Shown here: positions 18,434 to 27,282 of the stretch, piece by piece | Layout of the letters: each line of letters starts with the position of its first letter | Numbering within the stretch: position 1 is the stretch's first letter | Assembly (NCBI GenBank): GCA_965197375.1 | Contig: CBDAMZ010000007.1 | Span: forward strand, 1 to 64,000 | Length of the DNA: 64,000 nucleotides | Origin: CBDAMZ01 sp965197375 | GTDB taxonomy: Bacteria > Acidobacteriota > Vicinamibacteria > Vicinamibacterales > UBA8438 | Direction: 5' to 3' | The notes under the pieces: model-generated | The model's database searches: none | What the model was told of the DNA's origin: nothing | Seen by the model: only the letters and a program-made list of their open reading frames with translations | Position numbers and translations under genes: made by a program

Positions 18434-19762
18434 ATGCGATCAATGGAGGCGTGGCATGTACAAGCGGCCTGGCGGTGGTGCCTTCAGGCGGCAGCGATCG
18501 TTCTGGCCCTGAGCATTGCCGCGGGCATCCGGGCACAGACACAGGCGCCGCAGTTCCCGTCGGCAACGGCTGAGCAGCCGAGTACAGCGGGGCAAACGGT
18601 GTTCCGGTCTGGTGTCACGCTGGTCACGACCGACGTCATAGTCCGTGATGAAGACGGGGTGTTCTTCGCGGACCTCACTGAGGACGACTTTACCGTCTAT
18701 GAAGATGGGATTCCGCAGGAGATCGTATCGCTCGTCCTTGTGCACGGCGGGCGCGTCTACAACCAACTCGTACCACCGGTGCCGGTGCAGGAGGGTATCG
18801 TCCTGCCACCGACACGACCGGTAAACGATGCGGCCGGGCGCATCTTCATCATTTTTGTCGATGACCTCCATATCGAAACCAGCAAGACCCCCCACCTCAA
18901 GTACGTGTTCGGGGAACTCGCCGACACTCTGATTCACGAAGGGGACATGTTCGGCATTGTGTCGACCGGGCCATCGTCGATCTCTATCGACTTAACGTAC
19001 GACCGCAGCCTTCTTGATTCGGCGAAGGATCGTATTAGAGGCCACGGGTTTAGCCCGACCGACATGATCGAGGTGATAATGGACGGGGCCCAGGGGCCTT
19101 CAGAACTCCGCTGGCGGGCGCACGTCGCGTTCAACACTGCGCACGAGATTGTGGGTAGGCTCGAAGAGGTGCAGAACCGGCGGAAGGTATTCATCTACAT
19201 GAGTAGCGGCTATGACTTCAACCCTTTTGAGCACGAGCGCGTCTTCGGGCGGGACATGATGATGCGCGATGGGGGGCTGGGGGGTTCGTATGGCGGCATC
19301 CCCGATGCCGTAACCAATCCGTTCGAGACAATGCAGCGTCGTGGGGCAGTGTTTAGCGGTGCCGATTTAGCGATGGAGGTCGCTGAGCTCACCAAGGCGG
19401 CCAATCGTGCCAACGCCTCGTTCTATACGGTCGATCCACGCGGCCTGGTGGCCGGTCCGGACATCAACTACAAGGGGCCAGTCAGCGCGTTCAACAAATT
19501 TTTATTTACGACGCAAAATAGCCTTCGCACCCTCGCAGATCTCACCGGTGGGATGGCTGTTGTGAACCGCAACGACTTCGAGAACGCGTTTAAAGAAATC
19601 GATGCTGAGACGAGTGATTACTACGTCCTCGGCTTCTACTCTAGCAATCCGGATCCGACGTTCCGCACGCGCAGGCTGCGCGTCGAGGTCGACCGCGAGA
19701 GTGTCGAAGTGCGTTCGCGAACCCACTACACGTACGCGCGGAAATCCGAGCAATCTCAGTAA
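18434..19762 (+). CDS. Secreted VWFA-related protein of the acidobacterial type
   Basis: This protein of about 442 aa has an N-terminal signal peptide (hydrophobic core AAAIVLALSIAAG) and then an Ig-like strand region (TDVIVRDEDGVFFADLTEDDFTVYEDGIPQEI), the standard lead-in of the VWFA-related Acidobacterial domain family. A von Willebrand A-like fold follows (IFIIFVDDLHIE, KVFIYMSSGYDF). The metal-site DxSxS is replaced by DDLHI, as is common in this family. It is probably periplasmic or extracellular; function in the family is unknown. ATG 18434 is preferred over TTG 18383 because it puts the signal peptide at the N-terminus. This is one of the best taxonomic clues in the window. Confidence 0.85.
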   Translation: MRSMEAWHVQAAWRWCLQAAAIVLALSIAAGIRAQTQAPQFPSATAEQPSTAGQTVFRSGVTLVTTDVIVRDEDGVFFADLTEDDFTVYEDGIPQEIVSLVLVHGGRVYNQLVPPVPVQEGIVLPPTRPVNDAAGRIFIIFVDDLHIETSKTPHLKYVFGELADTLIHEGDMFGIVSTGPSSISIDLTYDRSLLDSAKDRIRGHGFSPTDMIEVIMDGAQGPSELRWRAHVAFNTAHEIVGRLEEVQNRRKVFIYMSSGYDFNPFEHERVFGRDMMMRDGGLGGSYGGIPDAVTNPFETMQRRGAVFSGADLAMEVAELTKAANRANASFYTVDPRGLVAGPDINYKGPVSAFNKFLFTTQNSLRTLADLTGGMAVVNRNDFENAFKEIDAETSDYYVLGFYSSNPDPTFRTRRLRVEVDRESVEVRSRTHYTYARKSEQSQ

Positions 19763-19941
19763 AGCTTTATAAGCTGCTCGTAGGGGGCTTCAGCTCTGTT
19801 ACGGTGCGCGACCACCTTAACGGGCTCTCCTGCCGTTTGACGGACAAGCGCTCGGTTGCTTGCCGACAGCTCCCGCAGTGGTTAGACGCGTCTGGTTGAG
19901 AGTGCGCGCGTTCACGATGACACTAATGCCTGTGTCCGGAC

Positions 19942-21018
19942 TCAGTAGAACTTGCGCGTGATGTTGAAGCCAATGAACCAGTTGCCGTTGTCCCCGCCCT
20001 GGGCGATCTGCGACGGTGTTGCACCGAGTCCGTTGGAGAAATTCACCTGGAACAGGTGGCCACCCACGCGCTTCTCGAGACCGACGCCGATGTAGTTGTC
20101 CCCATTGTCGAAACCACTCATGCGGGGGACGTGTTCGGCCACTACGTAGACGGTGTCGAGCACCCGAATACGAGCACCGAGACCAACGATTAGTGTGTTC
20201 TTGTCATCGGAGGTAAATCCGACTTCGGGATGGAATGCCAGCTTATTGGTGTTGCCCACCCAGATCGGTTCGACGTAAACGGACGCGCGATCCTGAAACC
20301 GCTGTGAGAGCACGATACCGACAGCCGGTGAATGCTCGTCACGGAAATTGTCGAATCCCTCGACCGATAGGAACGCATCGAGCCCCGTACCGGAGTCGCT
20401 GCCCTGCCACAGCAGGTTGTATCGGCCGAAGATCTGGATGTTTTTGTTGTTGTTCCGGTAGATGCCAACCTGTGCGCCAGGGGCAATCCCGTAGCGTAGT
20501 CCTAACCCGATGAATGCTGGCGAATCGAATCCGAAGAAGTCTCCGAGCAGGTTGCCGAACCCAGAGCCCCCGTCGAGCGGCCGTGAGAAGCGATGCGTCA
20601 GCCAGAATGCGAACGTATTGTGCGGTAGTCGTAACGTTGTCGGGAGGGTGATGACATTGAAATCCGGCTCAATCGCGTCGACCGAGAGCTTGCTGACGTG
20701 ATCCGGCCCACGCGTGGTTTGCGTGTCGCCGGTAGTAACGACTGACAGGATACCATTCGTGTCACTATGACCGCCCTTGCAGAAGGTGGCGCATGAGGAA
20801 CGATCCCGGCCGGGTATGTTGGCCACAGACTTGACGATTGCCGGGTCCCGGTTGGGATTAATGGCCGCGCGGATGCCGAAGGCTGGGGTCGCAATGTCCT
20901 GCACCGGGTTCTGCTCGAGTGTGTCGCTCGATTCCGCGGTGATCGGTCCCCGGCAGAACGCGACGAGCGTGAACCCTACCATCCACTGCGTATGTCGCCG
21001 AACGGTCTGCCTTGTCAT
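19942..21018 (-). CDS. Outer-membrane beta-barrel protein (DUF5777-like)
   Basis: This 358-aa protein has a signal peptide (residues about 1-29) and then repeated amphipathic strands, for example AFWLTHRFSRPLDGG, GLGLRYGIAPGAQVGIY, ASVYVEPIWVGNTNKLAF and NYIGVGLEKRVGGHLFQVNF. It ends WFIGFNITRKFY, with the aromatic C-terminal residue typical of outer-membrane barrels. The pattern matches the DUF5777 group. Residues SCATFCKGGHSD (about 75-86) include two cysteines that could form a loop disulfide. It lies 250 bases downstream of a cupredoxin lipoprotein on the same strand; such barrels and copper or cytochrome proteins are often neighbours. The role is unknown. Confidence 0.75.
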   Translation of the reverse strand: MTRQTVRRHTQWMVGFTLVAFCRGPITAESSDTLEQNPVQDIATPAFGIRAAINPNRDPAIVKSVANIPGRDRSSCATFCKGGHSDTNGILSVVTTGDTQTTRGPDHVSKLSVDAIEPDFNVITLPTTLRLPHNTFAFWLTHRFSRPLDGGSGFGNLLGDFFGFDSPAFIGLGLRYGIAPGAQVGIYRNNNKNIQIFGRYNLLWQGSDSGTGLDAFLSVEGFDNFRDEHSPAVGIVLSQRFQDRASVYVEPIWVGNTNKLAFHPEVGFTSDDKNTLIVGLGARIRVLDTVYVVAEHVPRMSGFDNGDNYIGVGLEKRVGGHLFQVNFSNGLGATPSQIAQGGDNGNWFIGFNITRKFY

Positions 21019-21269
21019 CTGCTCCGCCCTCCAGCGGTCCTTCCCACCCGGTCAATACGTTCGGGAACGGTAAGTGTGTCAAGTGGCACGCCGATCCGTT
21101 TACTCGTGCCGATAGGCAAGTGGGACGTCGGACGCGACAGTCTGAAACTCTAGGGATTCGTTCAGAACTGACCGAGCCGGCTTGTGGGATCCGTGACGGG
21201 ACGATAGGTAGTATTAAGGGGCCGAGTCGCCAGATACTACGGTTGCTGAGAATATCAGCAAAGCTCAGT

Positions 21270-21694
21270 TTAGTATTCAGGGGGCGCACCAGCCTCGCTT
21301 GTTCCAATGAGGATCACGCCTTGCAGCCCCTGGTCTTCTGGCCGCTGGTGATCGTGGAATCCACATGTTCCCCGTCGCGTTAGTGCGTCGGTCAGCCCGC
21401 TCTGTTTGGCGGACAGCACCGGTAATGCGTTAATTGGAGGGCAGTCGGTGTGGACGGGATGCGGCTTTGACCGTATCTCGTGCGTCTGGGAACTATTGTT
21501 GACAAATCGCACTTGCTGCCCCACTGAGATACTCAGCTCGGCTGGGCTGGGCTGACACCGGCATTACTGATCGTGACGGTTGGCGTAGTACTGACCGGTG
21601 AGGGAGTCACCGGTGAACTCTCATCACTACCGCAGGCGGTCGCCACCGAGAGGGCAATCGATATAGCCAGATAGTAGGTGTGGTGCTTGCCCAC
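21270..21694 (-). pseudogene. Cupredoxin-like lipoprotein, frameshifted
   Basis: GTG 21694, preceded by AAGAGGG, starts a lipoprotein signal (YYLAISIALSVATACGSDES, lipobox Cys near residue 21) and a Thr/Pro/Ser linker (SPVTPSPVSTTPTVTI). The frame breaks at 21533 (NAGVSPAQPS-stop). The next frame continues as a plastocyanin-like domain: VGQQVRFVNNSSQTHEIRS, HPVHTDCPPINAL, and CGFHDH, which supplies the Cys and His of a type-1 copper site. Adding one base in the CAGCCCAGCCCAGC repeat (near 21537-21550) gives a 141-aa protein. It would be an electron-transfer or copper protein tethered outside the inner membrane, upstream of the barrel gene. Confidence 0.75.
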
Positions 21695-21715
21695 GGGCCC
21701 TCTTTCGGCTGCCAC

Positions 21716-22257
21716 TCTTAACCGAACCGCTTGACTGATGACAAGGCAGCCCCGGTGCCGCTACAAATCATAGCGCTGATTATGGTCGAGGGAGAGGAAG
21801 TGTCAAGGATTTGACCGGATCAACAGCTCGGCTGATAGCACGGCGTGGGGTGAAGCGCTGGGCGAATCCGCACGCCTGTGAGACAGTGCCCGCCACGACA
21901 TGGTTGCGCTGGAGTCTCTCGTGCCCGTACTCGCAGTCCTTAATGTGGTCAGCTGCGCGGTTAAGTGCCATCTTGTGATACCGTCCGACGTAGCATCCGC
22001 AGCCGAGCGGCGCGGATCCGAGTAGCCAAACGAGTGGCGTTGGGAATCTCTCCCGTGCACGAGTGACTGTTCTGCCTGGCTTCCTGTCAGCGGGGGTGCT
22101 TGGTTGTGCCGCAACCGGGGTAAAAGGCTTGGCGTCTCCGCCCGTGTGCTCGGCTGTTGCCCAGCCGTTACAATTTCAGGTCGTGGGTTGCCAGAAACTG
22201 GTTACCGTCCGTGGTCGTTGTGACAGCGAGCGGCTCGCCTTCCGAAGGCTCGCTGGT
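21716..22257. other. Intergenic between the cupredoxin and M20 peptidase genes
   Basis: About 540 bases lie between divergent genes. A leftward promoter-like element lies at 21779-21806 (listed separately). Rightward, the peptidase frame is open back to 22063, but its upstream residues look non-coding. Minus-strand open stretches here have compositions unlike real proteins. Nothing else is recognisable. Confidence 0.5.
21779..21806 (-). promoter_or_regulatory. Probable sigma-70 promoter for the cupredoxin/barrel genes
   Basis: On the minus strand a perfect TTGACA (21806-21801) is followed after 16 bases by CATAAT (21784-21779), about 85 bases upstream of GTG 21694. Sequence and distance fit a housekeeping promoter. 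Confidence 0.5.
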
Positions 22258-23535
22258 GTGCTGGATTCGACATCGCGTTTCGTGGTGTGCTCGATCATCC
22301 TGACCGTGCTCGAGACTGTCACCCTTTCGGGACAGCATAATCCGGACGGGATTGGCCGTCGGCTACTTGACGACCCGCCGATTCTGGCGGCCGTCGACGT
22401 GGCTGGCATGCTTGAGGCGGAGGTGATTGCCGATCAGATCGCACTCTGCGAAATACCCGCGCCTCCGTTTGGCGAGCAGGCGCGTGCCGAGGCGTATCAC
22501 GCCAGGTTTAAGGCTCTCGGCCTGCGTCACGTTCGGATCGACGAAGCTGGCAACGTGCTCGGTGAACGACCGGGCCTCGCGTCTCGTCCCCACCTCGTGT
22601 TTAGTGCTCACCTCGACACTGTCTTCGCTGAGGAGGTCGGCGTCGAGATCACCCGTGAGGGGAGCATCTTGAGAGGTCCTGGCATTGGTGATAATTGCCG
22701 GGGCCTTGCCGTTGTGCTTGGTGTGATCCGTGCACTCGACCGGGCGGAAGTACGCACGAAAGGCCATATCACTTTCGTGGGGACCGTCGGCGAGGAAGGG
22801 CTCGGTGATTTACGTGGAGTCAAGCACCTTTTCGCGACGGAGCTGGCTGGGATCGTGGACCGTTTCGTCTCCGTCGATGGGGCGGGACTCGACGTCACGC
22901 ATGTGGCTGTTGGCTCGAATCGCTACCGAGTGACATTCCGCGGGCCAGGTGGACATAGTTTTGGTGCCTTCGGTCTGGCCAGTCCGATCCACGCACTCGG
23001 CCGCCTGATTGACAAGATCGCCGATTTCGAGGTCCCGGCCGAGCCGAAGACGACTTTCAACGTTGGTCGCATTAGGGGCGGGACATCAGTCAACTCGATC
23101 GCGTCCGGTGCTTGGCTCGAAGTTGATCTTCGCTCGGAGGATCCCGTTGCCCTCGAGGCGCTAGATGCTCGGTTTCAGCAGGCAATCGGTGTGGCCCTGG
23201 CCGAGGAGAACTCCCGCTGGGGAAGGGATTGGGGCGGCTCCCTCCGAGTGGAAACCGAGGTTGTTGGGAAGCGGCCGGCGGGTCGCACGCCGACAAACGC
23301 CCCTCTCGTACGAACCGCCATCGACATCTCTGAAACACTAAGGTTGCCCCTACAGCTGGCGGCCGGGTCTACTGACGCCAATTTGCCAATGAGCCTGGGA
23401 ATTCCGGCTATCACAATTGACGGAGGTGGACAGGGATCTGGTGCACATTCAGTCGACGAGGCCTTCGACATGACCAATTCGGCCCTGGGCACGCAGCGGG
23501 CGACGCTGTTGGCTATAGCCCTAACCGAGCCGTGA
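22258..23535 (+). CDS. M20-family metallopeptidase
   Basis: This is a two-zinc aminopeptidase/carboxypeptidase-type hydrolase. The metal ligands and catalytic residues are visible: FSAHLDTVF (His and catalytic Asp), GIGDNCRG (bridging Asp), GTVGEEGLGD (catalytic Glu-Glu), VDGAGLD (Asp), and the late GSGAHSVDEAFD (His). The dimerisation domain lies between (GGHSFGAFGLASPIHAL). From GTG 22258 the protein is 425 aa and starts with a hydrophobic segment (VVCSIILTVLETVTL) that could export it. The frame is open to 22063, so the start is uncertain. It may recycle peptides or hydrolyse dipeptides; the substrate is not predictable. Confidence 0.85.
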   Translation: MLDSTSRFVVCSIILTVLETVTLSGQHNPDGIGRRLLDDPPILAAVDVAGMLEAEVIADQIALCEIPAPPFGEQARAEAYHARFKALGLRHVRIDEAGNVLGERPGLASRPHLVFSAHLDTVFAEEVGVEITREGSILRGPGIGDNCRGLAVVLGVIRALDRAEVRTKGHITFVGTVGEEGLGDLRGVKHLFATELAGIVDRFVSVDGAGLDVTHVAVGSNRYRVTFRGPGGHSFGAFGLASPIHALGRLIDKIADFEVPAEPKTTFNVGRIRGGTSVNSIASGAWLEVDLRSEDPVALEALDARFQQAIGVALAEENSRWGRDWGGSLRVETEVVGKRPAGRTPTNAPLVRTAIDISETLRLPLQLAAGSTDANLPMSLGIPAITIDGGGQGSGAHSVDEAFDMTNSALGTQRATLLAIALTEP

Positions 23536-23620
23536 CCAGCGACGCGCGTCTGATCGTAAGGCGACTCTGCTAGGATGCCGATGTTTTTGGCATGAACATG
23601 AGAGGGGAGCGGTAGCGCGG

Positions 23621-24586
23621 ATGCCACGAGGTAGTCGGTCTCGAGGTCCCGTCCTTCTGTGCGCGCTGGTCGCGGTCGCTACTAGCTTGCTGGGCCTCGG
23701 CCGGCTGAGCTGGACGCCTGAGGTGAGGATCGCCAAGCCGGCGGTCGTTGTGCCGACGCGTTCGGTCCCGGAACAGGGCGCAGAGTTTCCTCGCATTCGC
23801 GATGTCAGTGATCTGCCGCAGCCCCGCGTTCGGGCCGAAGCGGCGATGCTCTACCATCCTGTCAGAGATGAGATCTTGTGGGAGTCGAACGGGCTCGAGC
23901 CGCGGCCGATTGCCAGTATTACGAAAGTGATGACCGCGATCGTCTTTTTGGAGCAGGAGCCGGACCTGACGCGAGACGTTGTTATCACGAGACGGGACGT
24001 GCGCCGGGCATCAACGACCTACCTGCGGCGGCGGGAGCGGATCAGCCTACGCGATCTAATGCATCTCGCTTTGGTCGCGTCTGATAACGCCGCTGCGCGA
24101 ACGCTCGCCCGCGTATCGCCGTGGGGGACGGCTGGCTTCGTGGAGCGGATGAATCGCAGAGCGGCCGAGTTGGGCCTAGCGAGCACGACGTTCGTTGATC
24201 CGGCTGGTCTTAGTGAGCAAAACCTCTCATCGGCGTACGACCTGTCTCGACTGATCGTCTACGCTAGCGAGTACCCACCGGTCGCACGAATTTTGCGCAC
24301 GACATCCTACCGTGCGCGCACGAGCCGTCGGTGGTTGACCGTGCGCAACACGAACAGGCTGTTACGTGGCCGGTTCGTCATCTACGGCGGAAAGACTGGC
24401 TACATCGATGAGTCCGGGTATTGCCTGGCGACTGTCGTTAAGCTGCCCGGGAGCGACCCGCTCGCGGTCGTCGTGCTGGGCGCGCGGTCGAACTCGGGAC
24501 GGTTTAGGGAGGCCCGCCGCCTGATTAATTGGGTGTCGACCCAGGGGCGCTCACTGATTATCCCTGGTGCGCATCGGGCTGATTAG
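23621..24586 (+). CDS. D-alanyl-D-alanine carboxypeptidase (serine-type, S11 family)
   Basis: This 321-aa penicillin-binding protein of the PBP5/DacA type trims the terminal D-Ala of peptidoglycan stem peptides in the periplasm. An N-terminal membrane/signal segment (VLLCALVAVATSLLGLG) precedes the catalytic domain. The three motifs are present: S-x-x-K as SITK (about residue 99), S-x-N as SDN (about 153) and KTG as YGGKTGYIDESGYC (about 255). The C-terminal beta domain of PBP5 is lacking, as in many short homologues. ATG 23621 follows a GAGGGGAGCGG ribosome site. glgA follows 54 bases downstream. Confidence 0.9.
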   Translation: MPRGSRSRGPVLLCALVAVATSLLGLGRLSWTPEVRIAKPAVVVPTRSVPEQGAEFPRIRDVSDLPQPRVRAEAAMLYHPVRDEILWESNGLEPRPIASITKVMTAIVFLEQEPDLTRDVVITRRDVRRASTTYLRRRERISLRDLMHLALVASDNAAARTLARVSPWGTAGFVERMNRRAAELGLASTTFVDPAGLSEQNLSSAYDLSRLIVYASEYPPVARILRTTSYRARTSRRWLTVRNTNRLLRGRFVIYGGKTGYIDESGYCLATVVKLPGSDPLAVVVLGARSNSGRFREARRLINWVSTQGRSLIIPGAHRAD

Positions 24587-24825
24587 CACGGCCCGTCCGC
24601 GGCCAATACTTCTTCACTTCTTTGTCGGTCCGCCCGCGTTATGCCACCGGAGCGCCAAAATTTGTCTAACCCGTCGCTGTCAATCCTCATGGTGGCGTCT
24701 GAGGCAGTTTGAACCGCCCCGGGGTTCCGAGAGGCTCCATTGTTTGGGAGGATGGAGTCCATGGGAAGATCGAGGAAGTACTCACCTGAATCGTACCGGG
24801 TTTCTCGGAGACCGAATTTGTTGAA

Positions 24826-26025
24826 TTAGGCTACCTCAGCCTGCTCATAGTACTGCGCCTCGAACTCTGCTGGTGGAATGTCCCCGAGCGGCCCCAACAG
24901 TCGTCGTGTGTTGAACCAGTCCACCCACGTCAAGGTGGCGAACTCCACGGCCTCGAGGGTGCGCCACGGGCCCTTCCGTCGAATCGCCTCCGTCTTGTAC
25001 AAGCCGATCACCGATTCGGCGAGGGCATTGTCATAGGCATCGCCTTGGCTGCCGACCGACGGCGCGATGCCGGCGTCCACGAGGCGATCCGTGTACCGCA
25101 TCGAGAGATATTGCGACCCGGCATCACTGTGATGTACGAGGCCGGTGAGGGCGTCGCCCCGGCGGGCGTAGATCGCCTGCTCCACCGCATCCAGCACAAA
25201 GTCCGTGCGCATGGAGACCGACACCCGCCAGCCCACAATGCGTCGCGCAAACACGTCGATGACGAACGCGACGTAGCCAAAGCCGCCCCAGGGTGCGACG
25301 TACGTGAAATCGGAGACCCAGAGCTGATTCGAACGGGTGGCCACGAATCGGCGGTCAACGAGGTCCACCGGGCGACCGCCCTCACCGGCGTGGGTCGTGG
25401 TGACCCAGGCCCGGCCCCGGACGGCCCCGGCAAGGCCCATCGCGCGCATCAGGCGCGCCACGGTGCAGCGCGCTACGCGGACGCCGTCCCGTCGCAGCTG
25501 CTTCCAGACTTTCCGGGGGCCGTAGACCTGCTGGTGCGCGTCATAGACCCGCTGAATCTTGACGCGGAGCTGATCGTCGCGCTGCGCCCGTGCGGACCGG
25601 CGCGTCGGATGTGTCCGCTGGTGCCGATGGCGATGAGTTCGTCGACGGGGCGATCGGCAGCACGGCGCAGATCGGCTCGACCCCGACCACGGCGCGATGG
25701 TCGGCGATGAACTGGACCATCGTGGCGACGTCCTCCGGCGGTCGAGCTCCGCCTGGGCGAAATACGCGAACGCTTTCCGCAGGATCTCATTCGCCCGCTT
25801 CAGCTCCTTCAACCGCTCCCGCTCGCTCGTCGTCAGGCCCGGCCGATGCCCAGCATCACGCTGCGCCTGCCGCACCCAATGACGTAGCGTCTCGGACGTG
25901 CACCCGATCTTCTCGGCCACCGACTGCAGCACCGCCCACTCTGAGGCGTGGGCCTCCCGGTACTCCTCGACCATCCGGACGGCACGTTCGCGCACTTCCG
26001 GAGAAAACCGACTGGGACGTCCCAT
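24826..26025 (-). CDS. IS3-family transposase, OrfA-OrfB in one continuous frame (element A copy 2)
   Basis: ATG 26025 to the stop at 24826 gives about 399 aa. Residues 1-90 are OrfA (HTH region SVAEKIGCTSETLRHWV, then KELKRANEILRKAFAYFAQA). About 35 residues of Ser/Arg-rich sequence follow that are unlike any transposase. Then comes OrfB with its HTH_21 region (GPRKVWKQLRRDGVRVARC) and the DDE core: Asp in SDFTYVAPW, Asp in HHSDAGSQY and Glu in NALAESVIGLYKTE. The linker is OrfB N-terminal sequence read in the OrfA frame (the correct frame reads MVQFIADHRAVVGVEPICAV). A +1 near the PST codons restores OrfB. No ribosomal frameshift is needed. Whether the fusion is active is unknown. Confidence 0.85.
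   Translation of the reverse strand: MGRPSRFSPEVRERAVRMVEEYREAHASEWAVLQSVAEKIGCTSETLRHWVRQAQRDAGHRPGLTTSERERLKELKRANEILRKAFAYFAQAELDRRRTSPRWSSSSPTIAPWSGSSRSAPCCRSPRRRTHRHRHQRTHPTRRSARAQRDDQLRVKIQRVYDAHQQVYGPRKVWKQLRRDGVRVARCTVARLMRAMGLAGAVRGRAWVTTTHAGEGGRPVDLVDRRFVATRSNQLWVSDFTYVAPWGGFGYVAFVIDVFARRIVGWRVSVSMRTDFVLDAVEQAIYARRGDALTGLVHHSDAGSQYLSMRYTDRLVDAGIAPSVGSQGDAYDNALAESVIGLYKTEAIRRKGPWRTLEAVEFATLTWVDWFNTRRLLGPLGDIPPAEFEAQYYEQAEVA
25871..25923 (-). repeat. 53-bp tract identical to element B (26156-26208)
   Basis: Within OrfA of element A copy 2, this tract reads, on the minus strand, exactly like 26156-26208 of the surrounding element B. Copy 1 of element A differs from it at 11 of 53 positions by my count. 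The decayed copy near 1590-1650 follows copy 1. Sequence on either side of the tract returns to element A type. The two tracts are inverted and about 230 bp apart. Confidence 0.9.
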
Positions 26026-26373
26026 AGCCCCCATCCTCCCAAGCAATGAGGTCTCCGAGAAACCCGGTACGATTCAACCGGAGGTCCGGGAACGGGCTGT
26101 CCGGTTGGTGTTCGACCACGAGCACCAGCACGAGTCGCAGTGGGCGGCGATTCGGTCGGTGGCCGAGAAGATCGGGTGCACGTCCGAGACGCTACGTCAT
26201 TGGGTGCGCCAGGCCGAGCGTGACACGGGACGCCGGCCGGGCCTGACGACCGAGGAGCGAGACCGGCTGAAGACGCTCGAGCGGGAGAATCGGGAGCTGA
26301 AGCGAGCGAACGAGATCCTGCGGAAGGCCTCAGCGTTTGTCGCACAGGCGGAGCTCGACCGCCGACCGAGGTA

Positions 26374-27282
26374 ATGGTGGCCTTCATCGACAGGCAGCGA
26401 GAAAGGTATGGGGTCGAGCCGATGTGTGCGGTCCTGCCCATCGCCCCCGCGACCTGCTTCCGGCACAAGCGGTGTCAGGCGGATCCCGACCAGCGGTCGC
26501 AGCGGGCCCAGCGCGACGCGTGGCTGACGACCCAGATCCAGCTGGTGTGGGACGAGAACTTCGGCGTCGCCGGCGCGCGCAAGGTCTGGCGGCAGCTGAT
26601 GCGCGAGAACATCGCCGTCGCACGCTGCACGGTGGAGCGCTTGATGCAACAGATGGGGCTGCAGGGCACCGACCGCGGGCGCACGTTCAAGACCACGATC
26701 GCTCAGGATGGCGCGGTGCGACCGGCGGCCCTGGTCAACCGCGAGTTCGTGGCGACACGTCCCAACGACCTGTGGGTAGCTGACCTCACCTATGTCGCCA
26801 CCTGGCGCGGCTGCGTCTACGTGGCCTGCGTCATTGATGTCTTTGCGCGATGCATCGTCGGCTGGCGCGTGTCGAGCTCGCTGCGTACCGACCTCGCCCT
26901 CGATGCGCTCGAGCAGGCCCTCTACGCCCGGCCGGCGGTCGATCAGCTCGTGCATCACAGCGACCGGGGCTCGCAGTATCTCTCGATCCGTTACACCGAC
27001 CGCCTGGCAGACGCCGGCATTGATCCGTCGGTCGGGAGCATCGGCGACTCGTACGACAACGCCCTCGCCGAGTCGGTGATCGGGCTGTACAAGACCGAAG
27101 TGATCCGTCGTCGTGGTCCGTGGCGGCACCTCGAGGCCGTCGAGTTTGCGACACTCGAATGGGTGGACTGATTCAACCACCGGCGGCTCCTCGCGCCGAT
27201 CGGTCACGTGCCGCCGGCGGAGTGTGAACAGCAGTACTATCTGACGCAGGAGGCTCCAGTCATGGCGGCCGGAGTCAACTAA
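26374..27282 (+). pseudogene. Element B OrfB transposase with premature TGA
   Basis: ATG 26374 overlaps the OrfA stop and encodes the HTH_21 domain (FGVAGARKVWRQLMRENIAVARC) and an rve core with Asp in WVADLTYVATW, Asp in HHSDRGSQYLS and Glu in NALAESVIGLYKTE. Translation stops at TGA 27169-27171. The same frame then continues FNHRRLLAPIGHVPPAECEQQYYLTQE to TAA 27280-27282, as in related transposases, so TGG has become TGA. The truncation removes the last 37 or so residues but leaves the DDE triad. Confidence 0.88.

Larger units (their letters stand above)
24787..26076 (-). mobile_element. IS3-family element A, copy 2 (1290 bp), inside element B
   Basis: The ends TGAATCGTACCGGGTTTCTC (24787) and its complement (to 26076) match copy 1. 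ACC flanks both sides as a 3-bp target duplication within OrfA of element B. Compared with copy 1 it lacks 21 bp in OrfA (between GAGCTG repeats) and keeps the 10 bp lost there, which exactly explains 1290 versus 1301 bp. Bases 25871-25923 match element B rather than copy 1. This copy retains one uninterrupted transposase frame and is the best candidate for an active element in the window. Confidence 0.95.
24761..26374 (+). pseudogene. Element B OrfA, interrupted by element A
   Basis: ATG 24761 encodes MGRSRKYSP and is cut after 24786. It resumes at 26077 as EVRERAVRLVFDHEHQHESQW once the ACC duplication is removed. It is a helix-turn-helix OrfA (SVAEKIGCTSETLRHWVRQA) with a C-terminal coiled helix (ERENRELKRANEIL). 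It ends at TAA 26372-26374 in a TAATG overlap with OrfB, a translational-coupling arrangement that differs from the fused frame of element A. Confidence 0.88.

Noticed and set aside
18430..18435. Perfect TATAAT before the VWFA protein
   Set aside because: It overlaps the chosen ATG, and no -35 is found 16-18 bases upstream. It would only work if translation began at a later ATG (18442).
19763..19790. AGCTTTATAAGCT hairpin after the VWFA gene
   Set aside because: Five-base stem without a following T-run; not convincing as a terminator.
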